Of a stretch of 64,000 nucleotides of DNA, positions 28,473 through 37,749 are shown in pieces. Under the pieces are notes generated by a model. It had not been told where the DNA came from. It did not search any database and saw only the letters and a program-made list of their open reading frames with translations. Each line of letters starts with the position of its first letter. Position 1 is the first letter of the stretch. Made by a program: the position numbers and the translations under genes. Origin of the DNA: Zestosphaera sp. (lineage in GTDB: Archaea; Thermoproteota; Thermoprotei_A; Sulfolobales; NBVN01); the NCBI GenBank assembly GCA_038843015.1, contig JAWBSH010000001.1, positions 1 to 64,000 of the forward strand. The letters run 5' to 3'.

Positions 28473-30926
28473 ATGAAGTATAAGGAACTACAAGAGAAGC
28501 TAAAAGAAGTAGCTAGTACTAGAGAGTATCGTCTATTCTTAAAGAATTTCTTAAGCGATATCGAGAAAGCTTACGTCAGTAATGAGAGAAGATTAGTTGT
28601 TTTGTGTGGTTCAGATTCTGTTAAGGTAGCAGGCTTAACAATAGATTTAATAAGACGCTACGTAAGGAAGTTAAGAAAACTTAGGAGGTCTGCTAAGTTA
28701 AGCATTATCCACGTATTCCACGACGAATTTCCTGACGCACGTTTAAGAGCAACACTAATAAGAGACTTGATGCTGAGCAAGAAGTTAGTAGACGCTCGTG
28801 AAGTCACGGTAGAACAGACAGTATATGAAACTAGTAAGAAGTATTTAGGAACTACTCAAGATGTCCTCATACTAGACCTCACAAACGACTTAAAACCTAA
28901 TGACGTGGGGAGACTCATCGGTGTGGTTAGGGGAGGGGGCATCATAGTAGTGTGGGGGCCCCAACTAGAGTCTTGGGATGCTGCTAAAACAGTCTTCAAA
29001 AGTAATCTTGTAACGCCTAGACATCCCGAACCAAGGAATATATTCATAAGATACTTCGTGAGGAAACTCATGAAGCATGAAGGCATATACGTGATAGACG
29101 CGGATACAGGCAAGCTAATTAAGTCTGGTCATATTACGGGAAGCGCCAAGAAGGAAGTAAGGAGTATTAAGATCCCTGAAAACTCCATATTCCCGAGAAG
29201 TCTTTATGAGCTGGCTCTAACGCAAGACCAAGTAAACGTTATTAAGTTAATCGAAGATAATGTTGTTCCTAAGCCGGGTTCTAAGCATGTGGCAGTAGTA
29301 ATAACTTCTGATAGAGGGAGAGGCAAGTCTTCAGCTATAGGGATAGCCTTAGTCGGGTTAATCAAGGAATTACTGAAGTTCAAGAACAGAGTGAGAGTAG
29401 CCGTGACGGCCAGCGACCCGTCCGCAGTCCAGTCATTAATGATGCTGGCTGAGAAGGGACTAAACACTCTAGAACTTAACTATAAGAAAGTAGTTAGGGA
29501 GGGAGACTTAATAGAGCTGAAAGGCGATAGGTTCAGCATAGAGTACTGGGAACCCTACACGGTAACTAAGCTTAAGGTAGACGTAGTCGTAGTTGATGAA
29601 GCCGCGGGTCTGCCAGTCCCTCTGCTACACACTATATGGAGAAACTTTAATAGAACTATCTACGCTACCACTATACACGGATACGAGGGTGCTGGAAGAG
29701 GGTTCTCCGTAAGATTCCTTAAGAGATTAAGAGAAGACCCTAAGACTTTAATGGTAACCTACGAAATGAGAGAGCCAATTAGGTACTCGATTAATGACCC
29801 CATAGAGAGATTCCAGTTCGACACACTATTACTAGACGCAGAACCTGATAACCTAACAGACGAAGACATTGAGGAAATCAAGAAAGGTAACTTAGAGTAC
29901 GTAGCTTATGAACCAGAATATCTCTTCTCAGAAGCTGGAGAAAAAGAACTCCGCAGTCTCTTCGGGATATACGTCCTAGCTCACTACAGGAACGAGCCCG
30001 ACGACTTAGGCAGGCTAGCAGACGCCCCCCACCACAGCATGAGAGCCGTGAGGATAAGGTCTTCAGGCAAGATAGTTGGTGCAGCTCAGTTAGCTGAAGA
30101 GGGCGGTCTCAGCGATGACTTAATAGACGAGTTATTGGTTGGGGGGAAGATACCCGGCAACATAATACCAGACAGGCTCTTAAAGTACTTTAGACTTAGA
30201 GAACTAGGTAGAGGCGTTGGCTGGAGGATAGTGAGGATAGCTGTACACATAGACGTGCAGGGAATGGGTATTGGTTCTTTTCTTTTGAACGAAGTAATAA
30301 ATGAGGCTATAAAGAGAGGATATTCTTGGGTTGGAGCCGGTTTCGGTTTAAGTAAAGAGCTACTCAGTTTCTGGCTCAAGAACGGCTTCAAGCTACTTCA
30401 CCTATCGCCAGACAGAAATCCTGTTAGCGGCGAGTATACTGCTTTAGTAGTCAAGCCGTTAAATAGTGAGTGGGTTTCTCTGATAGATTCTTGCGTTAAA
30501 GACTTCATGGTCAGGCTGATAGGCAGTCTACACTCAGTTTATAGAGACTTAGAAAGTGACGTAATCTACTTAGTATTCAAATCAGGCGTTAACTTCCCAG
30601 AACTCTCAGAAAGATTCAGACTTACTGAAGCACAGAAAGAGCGCTTAAAACTTTACTTGGAGGGCTTAATGACTTACGAGTCTGTAGCAGACGCCGTCAA
30701 CTTCAGTGTTTTGAAGTCCGTGTTTGAGGGCAAAATAAGTGTTTTAACTCCTCTAGAAGGCCAAACATGTATAGCCAGGTGTTTAAAAGGGTTAAACTGG
30801 GAAGAATTATCGCAAGAACTAAATTACCCCCCTTCAAAAGCAGCCTCGATTTTAAGAAAAGCTGTAGAGAAGTTATCTGACCTCCTCCTCGCCCTTAAGG
30901 GCGAGGGTTTCGGGGAGGGGGTTTAG
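28473..30926 (+). CDS. tmcA: tRNA(Met) cytidine acetyltransferase TmcA
   Basis: Acetylates cytidine in RNA (ac4C) using acetyl-CoA and ATP; in archaea this family modifies many RNAs. Order of domains: N-terminal DUF1726-like Rossmann region (about 1-190), a helicase-like RecA module with Walker A DRGRGKSS (280-287) and Walker B VVVDEAAGLP (about 370), a GNAT acetyltransferase domain (about 500-680, with VRIAVHIDVQGMGIGSFLL as the acetyl-CoA site) and a C-terminal tRNA-binding region. 817 residues is typical. ATG has a strong GGTGATGG 4 bases before it. The last 20 codons run into a GC-rich inverted repeat. Confidence 0.94.
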   Translation: MKYKELQEKLKEVASTREYRLFLKNFLSDIEKAYVSNERRLVVLCGSDSVKVAGLTIDLIRRYVRKLRKLRRSAKLSIIHVFHDEFPDARLRATLIRDLMLSKKLVDAREVTVEQTVYETSKKYLGTTQDVLILDLTNDLKPNDVGRLIGVVRGGGIIVVWGPQLESWDAAKTVFKSNLVTPRHPEPRNIFIRYFVRKLMKHEGIYVIDADTGKLIKSGHITGSAKKEVRSIKIPENSIFPRSLYELALTQDQVNVIKLIEDNVVPKPGSKHVAVVITSDRGRGKSSAIGIALVGLIKELLKFKNRVRVAVTASDPSAVQSLMMLAEKGLNTLELNYKKVVREGDLIELKGDRFSIEYWEPYTVTKLKVDVVVVDEAAGLPVPLLHTIWRNFNRTIYATTIHGYEGAGRGFSVRFLKRLREDPKTLMVTYEMREPIRYSINDPIERFQFDTLLLDAEPDNLTDEDIEEIKKGNLEYVAYEPEYLFSEAGEKELRSLFGIYVLAHYRNEPDDLGRLADAPHHSMRAVRIRSSGKIVGAAQLAEEGGLSDDLIDELLVGGKIPGNIIPDRLLKYFRLRELGRGVGWRIVRIAVHIDVQGMGIGSFLLNEVINEAIKRGYSWVGAGFGLSKELLSFWLKNGFKLLHLSPDRNPVSGEYTALVVKPLNSEWVSLIDSCVKDFMVRLIGSLHSVYRDLESDVIYLVFKSGVNFPELSERFRLTEAQKERLKLYLEGLMTYESVADAVNFSVLKSVFEGKISVLTPLEGQTCIARCLKGLNWEELSQELNYPPSKAASILRKAVEKLSDLLLALKGEGFGEGV

Positions 30927-31012
30927 AGCTACATCCCCATCGAAAGCCGGATTCAGCTCTGCACTCGGTCTCGGCGCTTCACCCCTACCCCACACAGTGC
31001 AGGAGGCTCGAG
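30885..31012 (+). ncRNA. candidate structured RNA / GC-rich hairpin island
   Basis: From the end of tmcA to about 31012 the sequence is much richer in G and C than its surroundings and full of inverted repeats: CTCGCCC/GGGCGAG (30888-30905), GAGCT/AGCTC flanking 30947, CTGCACT/AGTGCAG (about 30958-31003) and a GGGGAGGGG tract that could pair with CCCCTACCCC. In AT-moderate hyperthermophiles such islands often mark functional RNAs. I cannot match it to a known class; C/D boxes are absent. It could instead be a terminator-like 3' end of tmcA. Confidence 0.3.
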
Positions 31013-31115
31013 AATATGTCATCCACTAGAATATACTAGATAAGTTGAAGCCAGTAAGCTTGGAAGTCTTTCTTTCTTAATAATTCTCGTGTTTCATTAA
31101 TAGTAGGTAGTGAGG

Positions 31116-33476
31116 ATGAGTGAAGAAACTAAGAAGCTAAGGTCACCTATAGTAACTGTTTTAGGACACGTAGATCATGGCAAGTGCTTACACCCGAATG
31201 AGAAGGTGATGCTCGCGAATGGAGAGGTTGTTGAGATTTCTTCCTTAATTAAGGGCTCATCACCCAACCAGAAAGTAGGAGATTACGAGGTGTTCATGAA
31301 GAGAGTCCCAGTGCTGTCATTAAGTTTAGGTGGGTACGTGAGTAGTGCCTTCACAGAGAGTGTCTGGAGAATCAAGTATAGGGGGCCTCTTTTCAAGATT
31401 GTCTTAAGCGATGGGAGGTTTGTTAGAGTAACGCCTGAGCACCCTTTCTTAACATGTCATGGGTGGGTTAGAGCAGATAAGATAGAGAAGCATGACATGA
31501 TAGCTACTCCAGACTTGACAATCACAGAAAGTGATTTACTAGGCTTCGGGAATTACGTTGGTAAGCGAGTGATTCTTAAGTCGCGTGACCTCCTCTTTAA
31601 GGAGGTAAAGAGTGTTGAGATAGAGGATTATGAGGGCTTCTTATACGATCTCTCAGTTCCTGAGACGCAGTCTTTTATCGCTAATGGGATTGTAGTACAT
31701 AATACGACGTTACTAGACAAGATTAGAGGTACTGCCGTCGTTAGTAAGGAACCTGGCGAGATGACTCAGCATGTGGGCGCTAGCTTGGTGCCTGCTTCAG
31801 TGATAGAGAAAATCATATCACCACTTAAAAACATATTCACGATAAAACTAACAATTCCGGGCTTGCTCTTCATTGACACGCCAGGTCATGAAGCATTCTC
31901 TAACCTACGAAGGAGGGGAGGTAGTGTTGCTGACTTTGCTGTACTAGTGATTGATATCATGGAGGGAGTCAAGAAGCAGACGCTAGAGTCTATAGAGATC
32001 TTATTAAGTAGGAAGGTTCCTTTCGTGATAGCTGCTAACAAGATTGACAGGATTCCCGGCTGGAAGAGTCTTCAAGACACTCCATTTACTCTGAGTGTAA
32101 AGAGTCAGAGTAAACAAGCGTTAGAAGAACTAGATAAGCGAATATATGCCTTAGTAGGGCAGCTCTCGCAAGTGAACATACCTTCAGAAAGATATGATAG
32201 AATAAAAGATTTCAGAAAAGCTATAGCGATAGTACCCATATCGGCTAAGAGTGGCGAGGGTCTTGCCGAGCTCCTAGCGGTGCTCGCAGGAATTATTCAG
32301 AGGTTCTTAACACACAGAATAATGTTCACTTCAGGCCCCGCTAAGGGGGTAGTTCTTGAAGTTAAAGAGATTCCCGGCTTAGGACACTGCGCTGACGTAA
32401 TAATATATGACGGGATACTTAGGAGAGGAGACACAGTAGTTTTAGGAGGTTATGAAGGACCTGTAACGACGAGAGTCAGAGCTTTGTTGATGCCGAGACC
32501 TCTTGAAGAAATGCGCGTGGCTGGCGAAGCCAGCTTTATAAGCGTAGACGAGGTAGTTGCTGCTGCCGGGGTTAGACTAAATGCTCCAGAAATCGAGAAA
32601 GTAGTTGCCGGCGCACCGCTTCAAGCCGTAGAAAATGAGGAGGAAGTTGAAGAAGTAAGTAAGAAGATAGCTGAGGAGTTAATGCAGGTCAGGTTTTCTA
32701 AGAATATAGTCGGTGTCGTAGTCAAGGCAGACACTCTAGGAACTCTAGAAGCAGTCGTCTCGATGCTTGAGAACAGGGGGATACCAGTAAGATTAGCTGA
32801 CGTGGGGCCCCTAACAAGGAGGGAAGTCATAGAAGCTTCTATAGTAGCCAAAGAAAACAAGTACTTAGGTGTCATACTGCTTTTCAACGTGAAAGCACCT
32901 CCCGACATAGAAGAACTAGCTCTCAGAGAAGGCGTGAAGATATTTAGGGAAAGCATAATATACAAGCTCATAGAATCTTACGAGGAGTGGGTTACTGAAG
33001 AGAAATCTAAGGAAGCACTTGAGAAGGCTCTGAAGACCGTCTTTCCAGCCAAACTCCAAGTACTCCCAGGCTGTGTTTTCAGGAGAAGCAACCCAGCAAT
33101 AGTGGGAGTTAGGGTATTAGGTGGTGTCATAAGACCAGGATATAGACTCATGAGATATGATGGGAGACTGCTAGGTAAGATTAACCAGATACAACTCAAG
33201 GGTAAACCACTACAAGAAGCTCGGTCAGGCTCTGAAGTAGCAATCTCTATAGAAGGAGACGTGCTGGTCGGCAGGCATTTCGACGAAAACGACATACTCT
33301 ATACAGACCCAACAGAGAAAGACTTAGAGACCTTCATAAACGACTTCAAGAACGAGCTAAACAGCGAGACAATACACCTGATAAAAGAAATCATAGAAAT
33401 CAAACAAAAAGAAGACAAGAGATTCGGTTTAAGCATTCTTGTAAAGCTAAGAAGTCAAACACAAGAAATAAGATAG
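31116..33476 (+). CDS. infB: translation initiation factor aIF5B with mini-intein
   Basis: GTPase that joins ribosomal subunits and positions initiator tRNA. The P-loop GHVDHGK is interrupted after Lys by a 173-residue intein; the extein resumes with TTLLDKIRG. Downstream are DTPGHEAF (G3), NKID (G4), the beta-barrel domain II, and the IF2-type domains III-IV (VVVKADTLGTLEAV.., VRVLGGVIRPGY). The extein is about 613 residues, normal for aIF5B. ATG 31116 is preferred over GTG 31110 because of GGTAGTGAGG upstream. TATA-like TTTCTTAATAATTC lies at about 31074-31087. Confidence 0.95.
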   Translation: MSEETKKLRSPIVTVLGHVDHGKCLHPNEKVMLANGEVVEISSLIKGSSPNQKVGDYEVFMKRVPVLSLSLGGYVSSAFTESVWRIKYRGPLFKIVLSDGRFVRVTPEHPFLTCHGWVRADKIEKHDMIATPDLTITESDLLGFGNYVGKRVILKSRDLLFKEVKSVEIEDYEGFLYDLSVPETQSFIANGIVVHNTTLLDKIRGTAVVSKEPGEMTQHVGASLVPASVIEKIISPLKNIFTIKLTIPGLLFIDTPGHEAFSNLRRRGGSVADFAVLVIDIMEGVKKQTLESIEILLSRKVPFVIAANKIDRIPGWKSLQDTPFTLSVKSQSKQALEELDKRIYALVGQLSQVNIPSERYDRIKDFRKAIAIVPISAKSGEGLAELLAVLAGIIQRFLTHRIMFTSGPAKGVVLEVKEIPGLGHCADVIIYDGILRRGDTVVLGGYEGPVTTRVRALLMPRPLEEMRVAGEASFISVDEVVAAAGVRLNAPEIEKVVAGAPLQAVENEEEVEEVSKKIAEELMQVRFSKNIVGVVVKADTLGTLEAVVSMLENRGIPVRLADVGPLTRREVIEASIVAKENKYLGVILLFNVKAPPDIEELALREGVKIFRESIIYKLIESYEEWVTEEKSKEALEKALKTVFPAKLQVLPGCVFRRSNPAIVGVRVLGGVIRPGYRLMRYDGRLLGKINQIQLKGKPLQEARSGSEVAISIEGDVLVGRHFDENDILYTDPTEKDLETFINDFKNELNSETIHLIKEIIEIKQKEDKRFGLSILVKLRSQTQEIR
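31185..31703 (+). other. aIF5B mini-intein (173 aa, no endonuclease)
   Basis: The intein begins at Cys (TGC 31185-31187) and ends at the His-Asn pair (AAT 31701-31703), with Thr as the first C-extein residue. Block A is CLHPNEKVML, block B includes TPEHPF (the TxxH pattern) and block F is DYEGFLYDLSV followed by FIANGIVVHN. At 173 residues there is only room for the splicing domain and a short linker, with no LAGLIDADG homing endonuclease. Splicing should restore GHVDHGKTTLLD. Confidence 0.93.
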
Positions 33477-33542
33477 TAACCAGCATATCTACATTATCGA
33501 AACTTCTACGCAGGACAACAAAAATAGAGTGCTTGAGAACTT

Positions 33543-34853
33543 TCAAGCCCCTCCCCTAAAGACTTTCAGCCTGAACTCCTCCACAGCTGTGTAGTGATTT
33601 ACTATTGGTTCATGATAGCCTGCAAGACGGTATTTCAGAGGGTCGTGAAGTTCCTCACACTTGAAACTCTCTAGCTCTGGGAGGTATTTCTTGATATAGA
33701 CACACTCTGGATCATACTTCTTTGACTGCAGTATAGGGTTAAATAACCTGATAGGCAGTGGATCAACGCCTACTGAGGCCGCCCACTGCCAGTTACCGAT
33801 GTTGAGTGCTTCATCATAATCAATCAAGTACTTCTTAAAGAACTCTTCTCCTTTTTTCCAGTCGATGTGTAGGTCTTTAACTAGGAAGCTAGCAACAATA
33901 AGTCTTACTCTATTGTGAATCCACTTCTCTTTCTTCAACTGCTTAATCCCTGCATCAACTATGGGGTATCCAGTTTTTCCCTCTGTAAACGCTCTAAACA
34001 ACTCCTCATCATCTCCCCACTTCAAGTTCCTCATATATGGCTTAAGCTCTAGTCTTCTCATCCACGGATGTTTCTCCATCAGATAATAATAGTATTCTCG
34101 CCAAGCTAATTGTCTCACAAACTCCTCTGAGTACTCTCTTGCCCTGAGATAGACAATCCTCACCGATATGATGCCGTGAGAGATGTAAGGAGAGAGTTTT
34201 GAAGTTCCATCAACTCCTGGGAGGTCCTTCATGTAAGCATACCTAACAAAGTCGAATTTCTGTAACCTCATCTTAAGGTCACTAAGACTCCAACTACTCT
34301 TGTTCGTGACTCTCCACTTATTTTTATTAATAACCTCCTCAAGACTTGGCTCATCTACCTCCGCGAATTTCTCAGTTGGAGGTAGGTCGACAATCGAGTC
34401 GTCCACGCGCTTCCTCCACTCACGGTAAAAGCTTGTGAAGTTCACTCCGCTTCTTATCTGAGTATAGTCCGTCAAGACGTTATCCTTTACCGTGATTAGC
34501 TTTACTCCATGCCTCTCGCACACGCTCTCAACTCTTCTTTTCTTTTCTCTTTCCGTTTCTGTGTGAGGATGGCTCATAAAGACTTTATCGAAACCATACT
34601 TGTCAAGTAAGTAACTTAAAATGATATCAGGCTTCCCAATAAATACTCTCAGCTTAGTGTAGTTGTTTATCTCATTAAGAGCTTCTATCAAGAAGCTAAA
34701 CCTCGGGTCTTCATACTCTATCCCTCTTTCTTTAAGCTCCTCGAAATCGAGAATGTACGCTGTAACGATCTTGTCGCTCTTCTTGCAAGCTTCCCATAAC
34801 GCTCTATTATCCTCAACTCTGAGATCCCTAGTAAAAATGTAAAGAGAAGACAT
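33543..34853 (-). CDS. phr: deoxyribodipyrimidine photolyase
   Basis: Class I CPD photolyase that repairs UV dimers with light using FADH-. The N-terminal Rossmann antenna domain opens LYIFTRDLRVEDNRAL. The C-terminal helical FAD domain has GTSKLSPYISHGIIS, the RQLAWREYYYYLMEKHP segment, TGYPIVDAGIKQL, WIHNRVRLIVASFLVKDL and NWQWAASVGVDPLPIRLFNP, the standard FAD and dimer-binding blocks. 436 residues is typical. ATG follows GAGGTTG. A minus-strand TATA-like CTTTTAAG lies at about 34901-34908. Confidence 0.95.
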   Translation of the reverse strand: MSSLYIFTRDLRVEDNRALWEACKKSDKIVTAYILDFEELKERGIEYEDPRFSFLIEALNEINNYTKLRVFIGKPDIILSYLLDKYGFDKVFMSHPHTETEREKKRRVESVCERHGVKLITVKDNVLTDYTQIRSGVNFTSFYREWRKRVDDSIVDLPPTEKFAEVDEPSLEEVINKNKWRVTNKSSWSLSDLKMRLQKFDFVRYAYMKDLPGVDGTSKLSPYISHGIISVRIVYLRAREYSEEFVRQLAWREYYYYLMEKHPWMRRLELKPYMRNLKWGDDEELFRAFTEGKTGYPIVDAGIKQLKKEKWIHNRVRLIVASFLVKDLHIDWKKGEEFFKKYLIDYDEALNIGNWQWAASVGVDPLPIRLFNPILQSKKYDPECVYIKKYLPELESFKCEELHDPLKYRLAGYHEPIVNHYTAVEEFRLKVFRGGA

Positions 34854-35188
34854 TCACGACAACCTCACTACCTCAATTCAAAACTAACATTCAGTCGCTT
34901 AAAAGCTTAGCCACCAGTAATTGACTTCTTATCGACAATAGCCGTTTTAGACGCTGACTCAATCCACAAGCCACGAAACTAGACCCAACGCTCTATCCAG
35001 GTTGGTGTCATGAGCTTTTAGACTATCAACGAAGCGCATTTCAAACTCTAATTAGTGCTTATCTATGATTTTACACTCTAGGGCAATTGTTGCGATTAGC
35101 CTGAAGCGATTGGTTTATTATCCTAAAATGCTAATTTTTATATAGCTGGCTTCTAAATTTATTAGTATAGAGTCGGGTGAATTAACAT
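34854..35188. promoter_or_regulatory. divergent promoter region, photolyase / Mbs-like operon
   Basis: This 335-base gap has no open gene. On the plus strand TTTTTATATA (35135-35144) is a clear TATA box placing a start near 35165, with GGGTGA about 8 bases before the ATG at 35189. On the minus strand CTTTTAAG (about 34901-34908) suits the photolyase. The middle (34920-35100) shows nothing I can assign. Confidence 0.55.
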
Positions 35189-36727
35189 ATGGGGATGGAA
35201 GTCTTAACTGCTCTGACTCCATATTTACTCGCGGCTGGAGCTTTTGTTATCGTGTTACTGAAGGTTTTAAGATCTCCAAAGTTTCTTACGCAGGCAGTCA
35301 CCGTAGCTCTGCTTGTGGGTTCAGTCTTTATGACCTTGGTCATTTATTCCGAAACTGCTGACGGGAAAGTCGTAATTTATACAGTCGGTGGCTTTCCGCC
35401 ATCCATAGGGATAAGCTACGTTGTTGATGCATTCTCTTCAACTCTCGCGATACTGGTATCGATGCTCTTCTTAGCTCTCTACCCTCTTTTAAACGTTTTC
35501 AAAACGAAGGTTGATGAGTATTTCCTCGCTCTCTACCTAGGGCTTGAATCGGGTCTCCTTGGGATAATTTTTACAGGAGACCTCTTTAACATGTTCGTAA
35601 TGATTGAGGTCACACTGGTTTCATCATACGGGCTTATAGCGATGTCGAAAACTAAGAGAGCCTATACTGCAGTATTCAGGTATGTTATGACTGCAGGCGT
35701 TGGAGGACTAATCTTCTTTACAGGTGTGGTCTTAACATACTTTGCTGCGGGAACCCTCAATATCGGGTACTTAGCAGCAGTGATTGACGGGGTTAACACA
35801 GGCTACTCAGGGTACTTAGCTAGTCCTTCCGCAGCCCTAGCAGTATTATTCACGCTGTTATTTTGGGGATTGATGGTTGATGAAGCTCTCGCCCCACTAC
35901 ATTTCTGGCTTCCAGGAGCCTACTCCTCAGCACATCCAGTCATCTCCTCACTCCTAGCAGGAGCTTCTGAAGGAGCCGCATATTATGCGCTGATGAGGGT
36001 ATTCTATACAGTCTTGAACGGATTCCCTGATATAGTCGCTAATGCTCTCAGAGCTCTCGGTGTTTTAACTATAATAGTCGGCGGCATCGGAATGATGTAT
36101 TCCAGAAGATTCAGTGAAATCATATCTTATAGCGTAATCCTTGACTCAGGCTATATTGCAGTAGCTCTGTCCTTAGGACCTGCTGGGGTTCAAGTAACGT
36201 TTTTCTACATCATCGCTCACATGGTGGTTAAACCCCTCCTCTTCCTTATAGCGGGATGGGCTAGGGAAGAGGTCGGTAGTGATAGACTAGATGATCTTCA
36301 AGGCGTACTCAGAGAATCAAAGATCCTGCAAGCAGGGCTTTTAACGGGTGCTTCCGCAGTGATAGGGATCCCACCAACAGTCCTCTTCGCCGCAAAGCTT
36401 CAGCTCTATATTGAGTTGCTGAGCACTGCGTTAGCTAATCCTCTAAATACGCTAGTTCTTGCCACAGCGCTAGCCGGCTCAGGACTTTCACTCGCTTCCT
36501 TCATTAAGGTGATCGTCACTACGATCCTGTCGCCCAAACCTCGGGAAGGAGTTAGGCTAAGTAGAGTACTTGAAGCGTACGTTATAGCTCTCGCAGGACT
36601 GACTATTGCCTTAGGGGTATTCTATACTATAATTCAGGAACAACTAACAGCACCTGCTTCGAACATACTCCTTAACGGGAGGGGCCTCTACATCAATGAG
36701 GTACTCCAAGCCTTGTTTAGAGGGTGA
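35189..36727 (+). CDS. Mbh/Mbs subunit H (MrpD/NuoN-like antiporter)
   Basis: A large membrane subunit (512 residues, about 14 helices) of the antiporter/complex I family. The conserved region includes LFNMFVMIEVTLVSSYGL (with the Glu of helix 5), a lysine-bearing central half (LHFWLPGAYSSAHPVISSLLAGA) and YIIAHMVVKPLLFLIAGW. It would translocate protons or Na+. It is first in the 12-gene operon and ends by overlapping the next frame (GTGA). ATG 35195 is a possible alternative start. Confidence 0.88.
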   Translation: MGMEVLTALTPYLLAAGAFVIVLLKVLRSPKFLTQAVTVALLVGSVFMTLVIYSETADGKVVIYTVGGFPPSIGISYVVDAFSSTLAILVSMLFLALYPLLNVFKTKVDEYFLALYLGLESGLLGIIFTGDLFNMFVMIEVTLVSSYGLIAMSKTKRAYTAVFRYVMTAGVGGLIFFTGVVLTYFAAGTLNIGYLAAVIDGVNTGYSGYLASPSAALAVLFTLLFWGLMVDEALAPLHFWLPGAYSSAHPVISSLLAGASEGAAYYALMRVFYTVLNGFPDIVANALRALGVLTIIVGGIGMMYSRRFSEIISYSVILDSGYIAVALSLGPAGVQVTFFYIIAHMVVKPLLFLIAGWAREEVGSDRLDDLQGVLRESKILQAGLLTGASAVIGIPPTVLFAAKLQLYIELLSTALANPLNTLVLATALAGSGLSLASFIKVIVTTILSPKPREGVRLSRVLEAYVIALAGLTIALGVFYTIIQEQLTAPASNILLNGRGLYINEVLQALFRG

Positions 36728-36732
36728 AAATA

Positions 36733-37749
36733 ATGGGTTTACTGAATAGGATTGCCAGATGGGCTAGAAGTAGGAGCATGTGGATGATACACTACTGCTC
36801 AGCGTGCGGGGCAGTAGAGTTCCCGCCACTAGTGATGTCTCCTGTGGACTGGGAAAGATACGGATACATGCCAGCACCAACACCGAGGCAGAGCGACCTC
36901 TATGTCGGGATGGGTTATTTAACTAAAAAGACCGTCAAGTTGTTCCTCAATATGTACTTGCAGATGCCTGAACCCAGGCATGTCGCAGCAGGGTGCAACT
37001 GCACCGCGACTGGAGGACTCTATTGGGATAGCTACGCGACTTATAAAAGACTAGACGACTTCGTTGAGGTTGAGGGCTGGGTTCCAGGATGTATGCCCAT
37101 GCCAGACGACTACTTAAGTCTACTTAAATATCTTAGAAGCAGTATTTCAGAGACTCCTCTCGAAAAACACTTATCAAGAGTTAAAACTGACGCACTAGAG
37201 AAAATCAAGACTTACGAAGAGCTTGAGCAGAGATTTAAGGAAGAATATGAGGAGACCCTCAAGTCTTCTAGGCCCGTGAGCGGGTACGAGTTTAAGCCAA
37301 CTTACCCAGAATGCTATGAGGTCGATGAACCATTAAAGATTTGTAAGACAGCCATTGAGGCATCAAAGCTCAGAAAGGTTATCTCAGAACTTAAGGAGGA
37401 AGGCTACACTCTATTCGTAAACATTAACTCAATTGACTACCCTGATAAAGGGGTCATCGAGCTATACTATATTCTAGAGAACCCAGAAACGGGTTGGCAG
37501 AAATGGGTTAAGACGTTTACGGACCGAGTCAACCCAACAGTCGACGACATTCACGACATTCACCCTATAGCCTTCTACGTCGAGAAAGAAGTTCACGAGA
37601 TGATGGGCGTGAAATTTAAAGGACATCCAGATCTGAGTAAGTGGATTCTAAAGGACAATTGGGAGGGACCCCCACCTTTAAGAAAAGACGTTGACACCGC
37701 CTCCTTCGTAGTGAAAGTCATGTATGGAGGTTACAAATATGGGAGATAA
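36733..37749 (+). CDS. Mbh/Mbs subunit J-K fusion (NuoB + NuoC)
   Basis: One 338-residue protein carries two subunits that are separate in Thermococcales. Residues about 1-150 are the NuoB-like small subunit with Cys at CSAC (22, 25), GCNC (88, 90) and PGC (120), which bind the cluster next to the active site. After a charged helical linker (about 135-180), residues about 185-335 are NuoC-like, ending with the IHPIAFYVEKEVHEMMGV block that docks onto subunit L. ATG 36733 is chosen because GAGGGTGA lies 5 bases upstream. Confidence 0.87.
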   Translation: MGLLNRIARWARSRSMWMIHYCSACGAVEFPPLVMSPVDWERYGYMPAPTPRQSDLYVGMGYLTKKTVKLFLNMYLQMPEPRHVAAGCNCTATGGLYWDSYATYKRLDDFVEVEGWVPGCMPMPDDYLSLLKYLRSSISETPLEKHLSRVKTDALEKIKTYEELEQRFKEEYEETLKSSRPVSGYEFKPTYPECYEVDEPLKICKTAIEASKLRKVISELKEEGYTLFVNINSIDYPDKGVIELYYILENPETGWQKWVKTFTDRVNPTVDDIHDIHPIAFYVEKEVHEMMGVKFKGHPDLSKWILKDNWEGPPPLRKDVDTASFVVKVMYGGYKYGR

